Positions 13,886-21,201 of a DNA stretch of 25,744 bases are shown here, piece by piece. This DNA comes from Rhodoferax sp. (GTDB lineage: Bacteria > Pseudomonadota > Gammaproteobacteria > Burkholderiales > Burkholderiaceae_C): the NCBI GenBank assembly GCA_021737905.1, contig JAIPDA010000004.1:1-25744 (forward strand), given 5' to 3'. Position 1 is the first letter of the stretch. Each line of letters opens with the position of its first letter. Under the pieces are notes generated by a model that searched no databases, was not told the DNA's origin, and saw nothing but the letters and a program-made list of their open reading frames with translations. A program made the position numbers and the translations under genes.

Positions 13886-15394
13886 TCAGGTCTGCGGCTC
13901 GGTGACTGTCTTGAAAAGTGCAGCCACTTTTTTCTTGGGTTTGATATTGGCCGAAATGCCTCGCGGCGACGCAGACTTAGCGGCAGTTTCCCAGGCAGGC
14001 TGCTCTTGCGCAGGCTGGCCAGGCTCGTAGGGCTGGTCAAAGAAAGGGTCTCGCGGCGCGTTGCTGCGGCGCGGCGCGTACTCGCGGCGCTCACGTGGCT
14101 CACGCGCTTCGCGTGTCTCACGAATTTCGCGACGCTCCCGCGGGGCCGGCGCGGCAACACCCGGTTCGTCAGGCTGTTCAGAGCCTTCGGCTTCACGGTA
14201 CATGCGCCGGCCGTCGTTGATGCGGCCTTGCTCGCTGATGCGCGGGCGGTCTTCTTCAAACTCCACCGGCTCGATCTCGATCTTGGCGTTGATCAGTTTT
14301 TCAATATCGGCCACCAGCCGCGTGTCGCTGGGCGCCACAAAGCTCACGGCCAGACCCGATGCGCCGGCGCGGCCGGTGCGGCCGATGCGGTGCACGTAGT
14401 CTTCGGCGTTGAAAGGCACGTCAAAGTTGAAAACCGCCGGCACGTCTTTGATGTCCAGACCGCGGGCCGCAACGTCGGTGCACACCAGCAAATCGACCTC
14501 GCCCTTTTTGAAGGCCTCCAGCGCTTTCAACCGCTCGTCCTGGCTCTTGTCGCCGTGCAGCGCGGTGGTCTTCAGACCTTCACGCTCCAGCGAGCGGGCC
14601 AGCCGCGCGCAACCGAGCTTGCTGTTGACGAACACAAAAGCCTGCTTGATGCCGCGCGTTTTGAGAATCTGGTGCAGGGCGCGGCGCTTGTCGTCTGCGC
14701 CCACACTGTAGAAATGCTGCTCGACAGTCGAGGCCGTGGCGTTGGAGCGGGCCACCTCGATGGTGACCGGGTCTTGCAGATAGCTCGACGCCAGGCGCTT
14801 GATCTCGGGCGAGAAAGTCGCCGAGAACAGCAAGGTGATGCGTTTTTTGGGCAGGTAGCTCAAGATGCGCTGCAGGTCCGGCAAAAAGCCGATGTCCAGC
14901 ATGCGGTCGGCCTCGTCGAGCACCACGTACTCGACCTGGTTGAGCACCGCGTTCTTGGCTTCGATGTGGTCCAGCAAACGACCCGGCGTCGCCACCAGCA
15001 CCTCGACGCCTTTTTTAAGCTCGGCCGTTTGCGGCTTCATGTCCATGCCGCCAAAAACCACGGCGCTGCGCAAGTTGGTGTACTTGGCGTACAGCTTGAC
15101 CTGCTGAGCCACCTGGTCGGCCAGCTCGCGTGTGGGCAAGAGCACCAGCGCGCGCACCGGGTGGCGGGCCGGCGAGGTCGAGGGGTTTTCGTGGGCCATC
15201 ATGCGCTGCAGCAGCGGCAAAGAAAAAGCGGCTGTTTTGCCGGTGCCGGTCTGGGCTGCGCCCATCACGTCTTTGCCCTGCAAAACAATGGGAATGGCCT
15301 GTTCCTGGATGGGCGTCATGGACTCGTAGCCCATTTCGGCCACGGCGCGGGCAATCGGCTCGGCCAGATTGAGATTTGAAAATGAAGACGTCAT
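13886..15394 (-). CDS. DEAD-box ATP-dependent RNA helicase, RhlE-like
   Basis: The 502-residue protein has the full helicase core: Q motif (GYESMTPIQEQAIP, 22-35), Walker A AQTGTGKT (47-54), PTRELA (87-92), DEAD (160-163), SAT (191-193), and HRIGRTGR (335-342). It unwinds short RNA duplexes in the cytoplasm and takes part in ribosome assembly or RNA decay and cold adaptation. The C-terminal tail after about residue 390 is low in complexity and rich in Arg and Glu (PRERREIRETREAREPRERR near 418-437), a basic/acidic RNA-binding tail typical of RhlE proteins. The last residues KPKKKVAALFK are lysine-rich. RhlE and related subtypes are hard to separate by eye, so no symbol is given. Confidence 0.95.
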   Translation of the reverse strand: MTSSFSNLNLAEPIARAVAEMGYESMTPIQEQAIPIVLQGKDVMGAAQTGTGKTAAFSLPLLQRMMAHENPSTSPARHPVRALVLLPTRELADQVAQQVKLYAKYTNLRSAVVFGGMDMKPQTAELKKGVEVLVATPGRLLDHIEAKNAVLNQVEYVVLDEADRMLDIGFLPDLQRILSYLPKKRITLLFSATFSPEIKRLASSYLQDPVTIEVARSNATASTVEQHFYSVGADDKRRALHQILKTRGIKQAFVFVNSKLGCARLARSLEREGLKTTALHGDKSQDERLKALEAFKKGEVDLLVCTDVAARGLDIKDVPAVFNFDVPFNAEDYVHRIGRTGRAGASGLAVSFVAPSDTRLVADIEKLINAKIEIEPVEFEEDRPRISEQGRINDGRRMYREAEGSEQPDEPGVAAPAPRERREIRETREAREPRERREYAPRRSNAPRDPFFDQPYEPGQPAQEQPAWETAAKSASPRGISANIKPKKKVAALFKTVTEPQT

Positions 15395-15453
15395 AGATGC
15401 CCTATTGTCTCATTCCCGAATAAGCCACCGGCGCGAGGGTTTTAGGCAGCTTG

Positions 15454-15675
15454 TCAGGGCTCTGCCTTACCGTGCGGCGGCTCCTTAACCAGGCGCCAGG
15501 CCAACCAGGTGCCCAGGATGGCGTTGCTCAAGGCAAAGCCACCCAAAACCAACATGCCCAAGGTGTTCAAGGGCCGGTGATGCAAGAGCCAGCCGATGAC
15601 CATCGACAAAGCATTCAAGCTCAGCATGATCCAAAACAGCGGGTTGCGTGGCTGAAACAGCCGGCTCAGCTTCAT
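15454..15675 (-). CDS. Small two-helix membrane protein, unknown function
   Basis: This 73-residue protein has two hydrophobic segments, about residues 13-31 (LFWIMLSLNALSMVIGWLL) and 38-61, joined by a short HHRPLN loop, and a charged C-terminus. I do not recognise a named family. An AAGG sits six bases before the ATG, the codon usage is like its neighbours, and it follows dcd by 21 bases on the same strand, so it is probably a real gene co-transcribed with dcd. Its stop is 59 bases before the DEAD-box helicase start. Confidence 0.7.
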   Translation of the reverse strand: MKLSRLFQPRNPLFWIMLSLNALSMVIGWLLHHRPLNTLGMLVLGGFALSNAILGTWLAWRLVKEPPHGKAEP

Positions 15676-15696
15676 GGTTGGCCTTGCCTGCCCGAC

Positions 15697-16272
15697 TCAG
15701 GCCCGGGGCAGGGTGACGCCGGTCTGGCCCTGGTACTTGCCGCCGCGGTCTTTGTAGCTGACTTCGCAGACGTCGTCCGGGTCGCTTTCAAAGAACAGCA
15801 CCTGCGCGCAACCTTCGCCCGCATAAATGCGGGCCGGCAACGGCGTGGTGTTGGAAAACTCCAGGGTGACATAACCTTCCCATTCGGGCTCGAAGGGTGT
15901 CACGTTGACGATGATGCCGCAGCGCGCGTAAGTGCTTTTGCCCAGGCAGATGGTCAGCACGTTGCGCGGGATGCGGAAATACTCCATTGTGCGGGCCAGC
16001 GCAAAGCTGTTGGGCGGAATGATGCAGCTGTCGCCGTGGAAATCAACAAAGCTTTTTTCGTCGAAGTTTTTCGGGTCCACCACCGTGCTGTGGATGTTGG
16101 TGAAGACCTTGAACTCAGGGGCGCAGCGGATGTCGTAGCCATAGCTGCTGGTGCCGTAGCTGATGATCTTCTGGCCGTCGGCGGCTTGCCGGATCTGACC
16201 GGGCTCGAAGGGCTCGATCATGCCGGTCGTCTCGGCCATGCGGCGTATCCATTTATCGCTTTTGATGCTCAT
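15697..16272 (-). CDS. dcd: dCTP deaminase
   Basis: The 191-residue enzyme deaminates dCTP to dUTP, the first step of the main bacterial route to dTTP. It belongs to the trimeric dUTPase-like fold. Diagnostic stretches are SYGYDIRCAPEFKVF, FVDFHGDSCIIPPNSFALARTMEYF, LGKSTYARCGIIVNVTPFEPEWEG and TLEFSNTTPLPARIYAGEGCAQ, the last holding the catalytic glutamate. Length is close to that of the enterobacterial enzyme (193). It begins 10 bases after the guaD stop, so it may be read through from guanine deaminase, which places a pyrimidine housekeeping gene behind a purine catabolic gene. No strong ribosome site is visible. Confidence 0.96.
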   Translation of the reverse strand: MSIKSDKWIRRMAETTGMIEPFEPGQIRQAADGQKIISYGTSSYGYDIRCAPEFKVFTNIHSTVVDPKNFDEKSFVDFHGDSCIIPPNSFALARTMEYFRIPRNVLTICLGKSTYARCGIIVNVTPFEPEWEGYVTLEFSNTTPLPARIYAGEGCAQVLFFESDPDDVCEVSYKDRGGKYQGQTGVTLPRA

Positions 16273-16282
16273 GGTGCGGTGC

Positions 16283-17608
16283 TCAGGTGGGTAAATCTTG
16301 AATGGGCTTCATTGTAGGCAGCGCAGCCAGCGCCTGCGAAACCACCGTGCACTCGATCAGCCGGTCGTCACCCAGCACGATCATGGCGAACAGCAGCTCG
16401 TCCAGGCTGGCGGCCAGCGCGGTCTTGCGCGCCAGCAGCGGCGTGGCCGCAGGGTTGAGCACCACAAAGTCGGCTTCGCAGCCCGGCTGCAAATTACCCA
16501 CCACGCCGCCCAGGCCCAGCGCCTGTGCCGCGCCCGCCGTGTGCTGCCACCACAGTTGCTGCGGCTTGAGCGACAGGCCGGTTTTGCTGTGGCCTTCACG
16601 CCCCACGTAATAGGCCGCCAGCATGGTGTGAAAAGGGCTGAAGCTGGTGCCGCCGCCCACGTCGCTGGCCAGGCCGTAGGCAAAGCCGACGCGGTCTGCG
16701 CCTTCGTAGTCAAAAAAACCGCTGCCTAAAAAAAGGTTGCTGGTCGGGCTGATGGCAGCAGCCGCGCCGCTGGCGCGCATCAGGGCGCGGTCGGTGTCAT
16801 CAAAGTGAATGCAGTGCGCGTAAACGCTGCGCGGGCGCAAGAGCCCGAACTGCTCGTACACCGCCAGGTAACTGCGGGCTTCCGGGTACAGCGAGCGCAC
16901 CCAGGCAATCTCATCGTGGTTCTCGGCCACATGCGACTGCACCCAGACGTCAGGGTACTTGGCGGCGAGTTCGCCTGCGCCACGCAGCTGCGCGTCTGAG
17001 CAGCTGGGCGCAAAGCGGGGCGTGATGGCGTAGCCGAGCCGGCCCCGGCCGTGCCAGCGCTGGATCAAGGCCTCGGTGTCGATCAGGCTTTGCTCGGTCT
17101 CGTCGCGCACGCCGTCGGGCGAATGCCGGTCCATCAGGCATTTGCCCGTGATCAAGCGCAGGCTGCGCGCCTCTGCAGCTTCAAACAAGGCGTTGACAGA
17201 GGCAGGGTGCGAAGTGGCAAAGGCTAGCGCCGTGGTCACGCCGTTGCGGGCCAGCTCGTCCAAAAAGAAAGCAGCCACCTCGGCCGCGTGCGCCGGGTCA
17301 GCAAAGCGGGCTTCCTGCGGAAAAGTGTAGTTCTCCAGCCAGGGCAGCAAGCCGTCGGCGGGCGAGCCGATCACGTCCACCTGCGGGCAATGAATGTGCA
17401 TGTCCACAAAGCCGGGCGCCAGAATGCGGCCGGGCAAATGCGCCACCTTCAAGTGCGCATACTGCGGCGCCAGTTCGTGCCAAGCCCCCACGGCCTTGAC
17501 ACGCTGGCGGCCGCTGGCGTCGGGCGCTACCACCAGCAAGCCGTCTTCTTCATAGACAGCGGCATGGTCATCAGCAAAACGGAGGATGGCGGCGCGGTAG
17601 GCTTTCAT
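16283..17608 (-). CDS. guaD: Guanine deaminase
   Basis: The 441-residue amidohydrolase converts guanine to xanthine and ammonia. Zinc and substrate residues are visible: HIH at 71-73 within GFVDMHIHCPQVDVIGSPADGLLPWLENYTFP, a signature specific to guanine deaminases, then HVAENHDEI, YAHCIHFDD and the catalytic aspartate in LASDVGGGTSFSPFHTM. It acts in the cytoplasm in purine salvage and catabolism. It lies downstream of the BMP-family protein, adenine deaminase, Rieske oxygenase and purine-type ABC importer genes on the same strand, which supports a role in using imported purines as nitrogen source. A 120-base gap with palindromes separates it from the preceding gene, so it may have its own promoter. 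Confidence 0.96.
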   Translation of the reverse strand: MKAYRAAILRFADDHAAVYEEDGLLVVAPDASGRQRVKAVGAWHELAPQYAHLKVAHLPGRILAPGFVDMHIHCPQVDVIGSPADGLLPWLENYTFPQEARFADPAHAAEVAAFFLDELARNGVTTALAFATSHPASVNALFEAAEARSLRLITGKCLMDRHSPDGVRDETEQSLIDTEALIQRWHGRGRLGYAITPRFAPSCSDAQLRGAGELAAKYPDVWVQSHVAENHDEIAWVRSLYPEARSYLAVYEQFGLLRPRSVYAHCIHFDDTDRALMRASGAAAAISPTSNLFLGSGFFDYEGADRVGFAYGLASDVGGGTSFSPFHTMLAAYYVGREGHSKTGLSLKPQQLWWQHTAGAAQALGLGGVVGNLQPGCEADFVVLNPAATPLLARKTALAASLDELLFAMIVLGDDRLIECTVVSQALAALPTMKPIQDLPT

Positions 17609-17672
17609 GGCTTCAAGGTTAGCTCAGTTCAGCAGTGGCCCTGCAAGGCGAAAGGCGTTAAGTGGAGCCTCG

Positions 17673-17709
17673 TTAACGGGGCCCCGTGAATTGGGGTCTG
17701 ACCCCAATT
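17673..17709. repeat. Two adjacent intergenic palindromes between guaD and the second BMP gene
   Basis: ACGGGGCCCCGT at 17676-17687 is a perfect 12-base palindrome, extendable to 17673-17690 with one mismatch. Immediately after, AATTGGGGTC (17689-17698) and GACCCCAATT (17700-17709) form a perfect inverted repeat around a single T. They could act as terminator-like structures for the BMP transcript or be copies of a dispersed palindromic repeat. Neither has a good T tail. Confidence 0.6.
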
Positions 17710-17728
17710 AATTCAATTAAACAATTCA

Positions 17729-18820
17729 CTATTTGGGGAGGCTGCCTTGCACGCCTCGCACCAGGAAGTTCATGCCCAGAATCTGCGCGTCTGACATGGT
17801 GCTGCCGGCAGCGATCACCACTGCGCCGGTATTGCTCAGCACAGGGGCTTTGCCCGCGGAGAAGGGTTGCAGTTTGCCGCCGGCCATGTCTTTCTGGCGG
17901 GCCAGCACTTCTTGCTGCACGGCGGCCGGCACCTTGGGGCCGAAGTCGCCGACGCGGACCATGCCCTCTTTGACGCCGCCCCACACATTACCGCTTTGCC
18001 AGGTGCCGGCCAGCACCTCGCGGGCGCGGCGGGTGTAGTAGTCGCCCCACTGGTGTGTCACGGCCAGAATTTGAGCGTCGGGCGCTACGCTGCGCATGTC
18101 AGAGTGGTAGGCCACAGCCATCTTGCCACGCTCTTGTGCGGCGGTCATCACGGCATTGGAGGCGGTGTGAAAGGCCAACACATCCGCGTTCTGGTTGAAC
18201 AAGGTCATGGCCGCATCACGCTCACGCGGCGGGTCAAACCAGGCGTTGAGCCAAATCACTTTGACTTCTGCACGCGGGTTCACTGAGCGCATGCCGAGTG
18301 CAAAAGCGTTGATGCCTTGCAGAACTTCGGGAATAGGAAAGCCCGCCACATAGCCGGCCACCTGCGTCTTGCTCATGCGCGCTGCGGCGATGCCTGCGAG
18401 GTAGCGACCCTCGTAGTAACGCGCGTTGACGGTGGCCACATTGGCGCTGGTTTTGTAACCGGTGACCGACTCGAATTTCACGTCCGGAAAATCTTTGGCC
18501 ACCTTGAGCGTGGGCTCCATATAACCAAAGCTGGGGGTAAAGATCAGCTTGTGGCCCTGCAGCGCCAGGTCACGGATGACGCGCTCGGCGTCCGGGCCTT
18601 CGGGCACATTTTCAACAAAGCTGGTTTTGACTTGCGTGCCCAGCGCAGCTTGCACCGCCTGCCGGCCGTTTTCATGCTGACGCACCCAACCGGCGTCAGT
18701 GACGGGCGTGACGTATAGAAAGCCAACTTTCAAAGGCGCAGGGGCCGCAGGCGTCGTTTGTGAAAAAACGGGGGAAATAAAACAGGCGGCCGCGAACGCG
18801 GCTGCGAGGTTTTTATACAT
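17729..18820 (-). CDS. BMP family ABC transporter substrate-binding protein (non-lipoprotein copy)
   Basis: The 363-residue protein is of the Bmp/PnrA (Med) type, periplasmic binding proteins mostly for purine nucleosides. It has a cleavable signal peptide (MYKNLAAAFAAACFISPVFSQ, likely cut near residue 20) but no lipobox, so it should be soluble in the periplasm. It is closely related to the BMP protein at 22306-23439: PEGPDAERVIRDLA, SFGYMEPxLKVAKDFPDVKFE, FPIPEVLxxINAF and WFDPP are shared. No permease gene adjoins it, so it probably feeds the same ABC transporter with a different ligand or affinity. GAGG sits seven bases before the ATG. It follows the MFS gene by 72 bases that contain a strong hairpin. 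Confidence 0.92.
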   Translation of the reverse strand: MYKNLAAAFAAACFISPVFSQTTPAAPAPLKVGFLYVTPVTDAGWVRQHENGRQAVQAALGTQVKTSFVENVPEGPDAERVIRDLALQGHKLIFTPSFGYMEPTLKVAKDFPDVKFESVTGYKTSANVATVNARYYEGRYLAGIAAARMSKTQVAGYVAGFPIPEVLQGINAFALGMRSVNPRAEVKVIWLNAWFDPPRERDAAMTLFNQNADVLAFHTASNAVMTAAQERGKMAVAYHSDMRSVAPDAQILAVTHQWGDYYTRRAREVLAGTWQSGNVWGGVKEGMVRVGDFGPKVPAAVQQEVLARQKDMAGGKLQPFSAGKAPVLSNTGAVVIAAGSTMSDAQILGMNFLVRGVQGSLPK

Positions 18821-18853
18821 GGTAGTCCTCTACATGGCCACGGTAACAAGAAG

Positions 18854-18884
18854 GCTCTTGCGCGCCGTGACAGCGCTCAAGAGC
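18854..18884 (-). promoter_or_regulatory. Strong hairpin between the MFS and second BMP genes
   Basis: GCTCTTG (18854-18860) pairs with CAAGAGC (18878-18884), and inside it GCGC (62-65) pairs with GCGC (73-76), giving an eleven-pair stem with one mismatch and a seven-base loop. On the minus strand it is followed by the moderately T-rich CTTCTTGTT. It may terminate the MFS transcript or attenuate or stabilise the BMP mRNA. Confidence 0.5.
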
Positions 18885-18892
18885 TGTGTATT

Positions 18893-20161
18893 CTAACGAG
18901 ACACAGGGCGCACAAGCGGATACGCCCGCACCAACAAGGCATACAGCGCCGCACCCAAAAGCAATGCCGCAGCAGCAATTTCCAGCGCTAACTTGAACGC
19001 GTCGCCGGGCGTACGCTGGACTTGCAGCAGCCAGCCGGTCAGCGGCGGCCCGACAACCTGACCGATGCCGTAGCTAGCTGTCATCAAGCCCATGAAGCTC
19101 GAGGCACTTGCTGGCTGAAGGCGTCGCGCCTCCTGCATGGCAAAAAAAGTGATGGCCGTGAAAGGTATACCCAAGAGCAAACTGCCGATGGCAAAGCCAG
19201 CCAGGCCAGGGCTCCACAAACTCAGCAAAATACCGAAGGCTTGAATCAGGTAAGCCATGAGCAGCAAATACCTGAAGTCCCTTACCTGGCGAATACGTGT
19301 GGCCAGCCAGGCCCCCAGCATCACACCGGCGCCAAACAGCGGCCAGAACAAGTCCAGCCAGTGCGAGCCGGGCAAGGCACTGCGCGCAATCACCGGCAAA
19401 AATGTCGCGGTGATGATGTAACCAAAACCCGCCAGTCCGTAGGCCAGCGTCAGCAGCATCATTTCAGCGGCGTTGTGGCCGGCCTGAACAGCTTGTGGGT
19501 CTGCCGGGACTTGTCCGGATTGTTGAGGGCTGCGGGAGGCCAGCGGCTGCAGGCGCTCGTTGCCGCCTTGCAAGTAGCGCCAGGCCAGCGCACTCAGTAC
19601 AAAAGCCAGCGCGCCAAACACCAGCCAGGCGCCGGCTGCCGTCCATTGCCACGCGACCATGCCGCTGGCGGCCAAGCCGCTCAACACAATGCCTGCACCT
19701 GCCCCCATGTAAATAAATCCGCCCATGGTCGGCACGCCCAGGCTGGCCAGCCGCCACAGGCACCAGCCCGTGGTGTAGACAAACACCACACCGCTGGTGA
19801 CGCCCGCTAAAAACCGCAACAACGGCCAGGCCGGCGCCTCCAACCAGCCCATGGCCAGCGTGAGCACCCCGGTCATGAGCAGGCCGGCGCGCACCAGCTG
19901 CGAAAAAGCCAAGGACGGCAGACTTGGAAAGCGCGTCCACAGCCAAGGCTGCAACATGCACAGCAGCGCACCGACCAAATAACCCAGGTAGTTGGCGCTG
20001 GCCAGCCAGCTCGCCGCCGGCAGATCGAGCACGCCGTCGGCCAGCATCATGGGCAAGATGGGCGTGAAGGCAAAGCGGCCAATGCCCATGGCCACACCCA
20101 GCGACGCCATGCCGGCCAAGGCAATCGCCCACGGCCCGGGGCTTCGGGTGTCAGCGCCCAT
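18893..20161 (-). CDS. MFS transporter, YbfB/YjiJ family
   Basis: The 422-residue hydrophobic protein has about twelve membrane segments in two halves with a hydrophilic loop near residues 195-225, as expected for a major facilitator carrier. The opening GMASLGVAMGIGRFAFTPILPMML and the GYGLAGFGYIITATFLP-like start of the second half (AYGLAGFGYIITATFLPVIAR) are typical of the YbfB/YjiJ group, whose substrates are mostly unknown. Its ATG shares one base with the stop of the adenine deaminase gene (TGATG), so the two are translationally coupled. This placement suggests transport of a purine or purine product, possibly export or import of a base, but this is inference from context only. Confidence 0.88.
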   Translation of the reverse strand: MGADTRSPGPWAIALAGMASLGVAMGIGRFAFTPILPMMLADGVLDLPAASWLASANYLGYLVGALLCMLQPWLWTRFPSLPSLAFSQLVRAGLLMTGVLTLAMGWLEAPAWPLLRFLAGVTSGVVFVYTTGWCLWRLASLGVPTMGGFIYMGAGAGIVLSGLAASGMVAWQWTAAGAWLVFGALAFVLSALAWRYLQGGNERLQPLASRSPQQSGQVPADPQAVQAGHNAAEMMLLTLAYGLAGFGYIITATFLPVIARSALPGSHWLDLFWPLFGAGVMLGAWLATRIRQVRDFRYLLLMAYLIQAFGILLSLWSPGLAGFAIGSLLLGIPFTAITFFAMQEARRLQPASASSFMGLMTASYGIGQVVGPPLTGWLLQVQRTPGDAFKLALEIAAAALLLGAALYALLVRAYPLVRPVSR

Positions 20162-21201
20162 CAGCGGAATTTTTCAAACGATTCATCCAACTGCTTGATG
20201 AAGATCTGCTGGGCCGACTTGTCGATGAAGCTGGCCTCAAAACTGTTGCGCGCCAGCAAGTAGGCGTGGGTGGCGTTCAAGGGCAAGGCGGCGAATGTCT
20301 GTGTGAAGTTCTCATTCATGTAGCCGCCAAAGTAAGCCGGGTCGTCCGAGTTCACGGTAGCGGCAATGCCGGCATCCAGGAGCTGCCCCAGGGTGTGGCT
20401 GGCCAGATCGGGGTACACGCAGAGCTTGAGGTTGGACAGCGGGCACACCGTCAGGGGAATGCGGTCTTGCGCCAGCCGCTGCAGCAGCGCAGCGTCATGC
20501 ATGGACTGCACGCCGTGGTCAATGCGCTCAACTTTGAGCTCGTTGAGCGCCGTCCACACATAGGCCGGCGGCCCCTCCTCGCCCGCATGCGCCACCAGCC
20601 GGAAGCCGAGTTGGCGGCAGCGCGCAAACACCCGCGTGAATTTTTCAGGCGGGTTGCCGACTTCGCCCGAGTCCAGACCGATGCCCACGATGTGCTCGCG
20701 AAACGGCAGCGCCTGCTCCAGCGTGGCAAAAGCCTCTTCTTCGCTCAGGTGCCGTAAAAAACACATGATCAGCAAAGCACTCACGCCGAGCTCGGCCTGC
20801 GCGTCCACACAGGCGCGGTGCAAACCTTTGACCACAGTCGCCATGGACACGCCCCGCGCCGTGTGGGTTTGCGGGTCAAAGAACAGTTCGGCATGCAGCA
20901 CGCCGTCTTGCGCGGCACGCACAAAGTAAGCCCGCGCCATGTCGTAAAAATCCTGCTCGGTGATCAGCACGCTGGCGCCAGCGTAGTAAATGTCTAAAAA
21001 ACTTTGCAAGTTGGTAAAGGCGTACGCGCGGCGCAGCGCCTCCACATCGGCATACGGCAGGGCCAGGCCGTTGCGCTGGGCCAGTGCAAAAATCAGCTCG
21101 GGTTCGAGCGAGCCCTCGATGTGAATATGCAGCTCGGCCTTGGGCATACGCCGCAGCAGTTCGGGCAGGCGCTCGGCGCTCACCGCAGGGACTTTGAACA
21201 T
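20161..21201 (-). CDS. Adenosine/adenine deaminase family protein, probably adenine deaminase
   Basis: This 346-residue zinc hydrolase has the metal ligands of the adenosine deaminase family: HIH (25-27) in PKAELHIHIEGSLEPE, HAGEEG (205-210), DHG (228-230) and NSDDP (284-288). The stretch GLDSGEVGNPPEKF (175-188) matches the adenine deaminase (Aah1/PA0148-type) branch, whereas true adenosine deaminases have a DLAGxE-type sequence there. It probably converts adenine to hypoxanthine. Many databases call such proteins Add, so the substrate is the main uncertainty. The ATG at 21201 has GGAG seven bases upstream; a TTG two codons earlier is less likely. The start shares one base with the Rieske gene stop and the stop shares one base with the MFS start. 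Confidence 0.92.
   Translation of the reverse strand: MFKVPAVSAERLPELLRRMPKAELHIHIEGSLEPELIFALAQRNGLALPYADVEALRRAYAFTNLQSFLDIYYAGASVLITEQDFYDMARAYFVRAAQDGVLHAELFFDPQTHTARGVSMATVVKGLHRACVDAQAELGVSALLIMCFLRHLSEEEAFATLEQALPFREHIVGIGLDSGEVGNPPEKFTRVFARCRQLGFRLVAHAGEEGPPAYVWTALNELKVERIDHGVQSMHDAALLQRLAQDRIPLTVCPLSNLKLCVYPDLASHTLGQLLDAGIAATVNSDDPAYFGGYMNENFTQTFAALPLNATHAYLLARNSFEASFIDKSAQQIFIKQLDESFEKFR

Noticed and set aside
14006..15379. 457-codon open frame on the plus strand opposite the DEAD-box helicase
   Set aside because: It is antisense to a gene with complete helicase motifs; the translation is His/Gln/Val/Arg-rich with no family pattern, as expected from GC-biased antisense frames.
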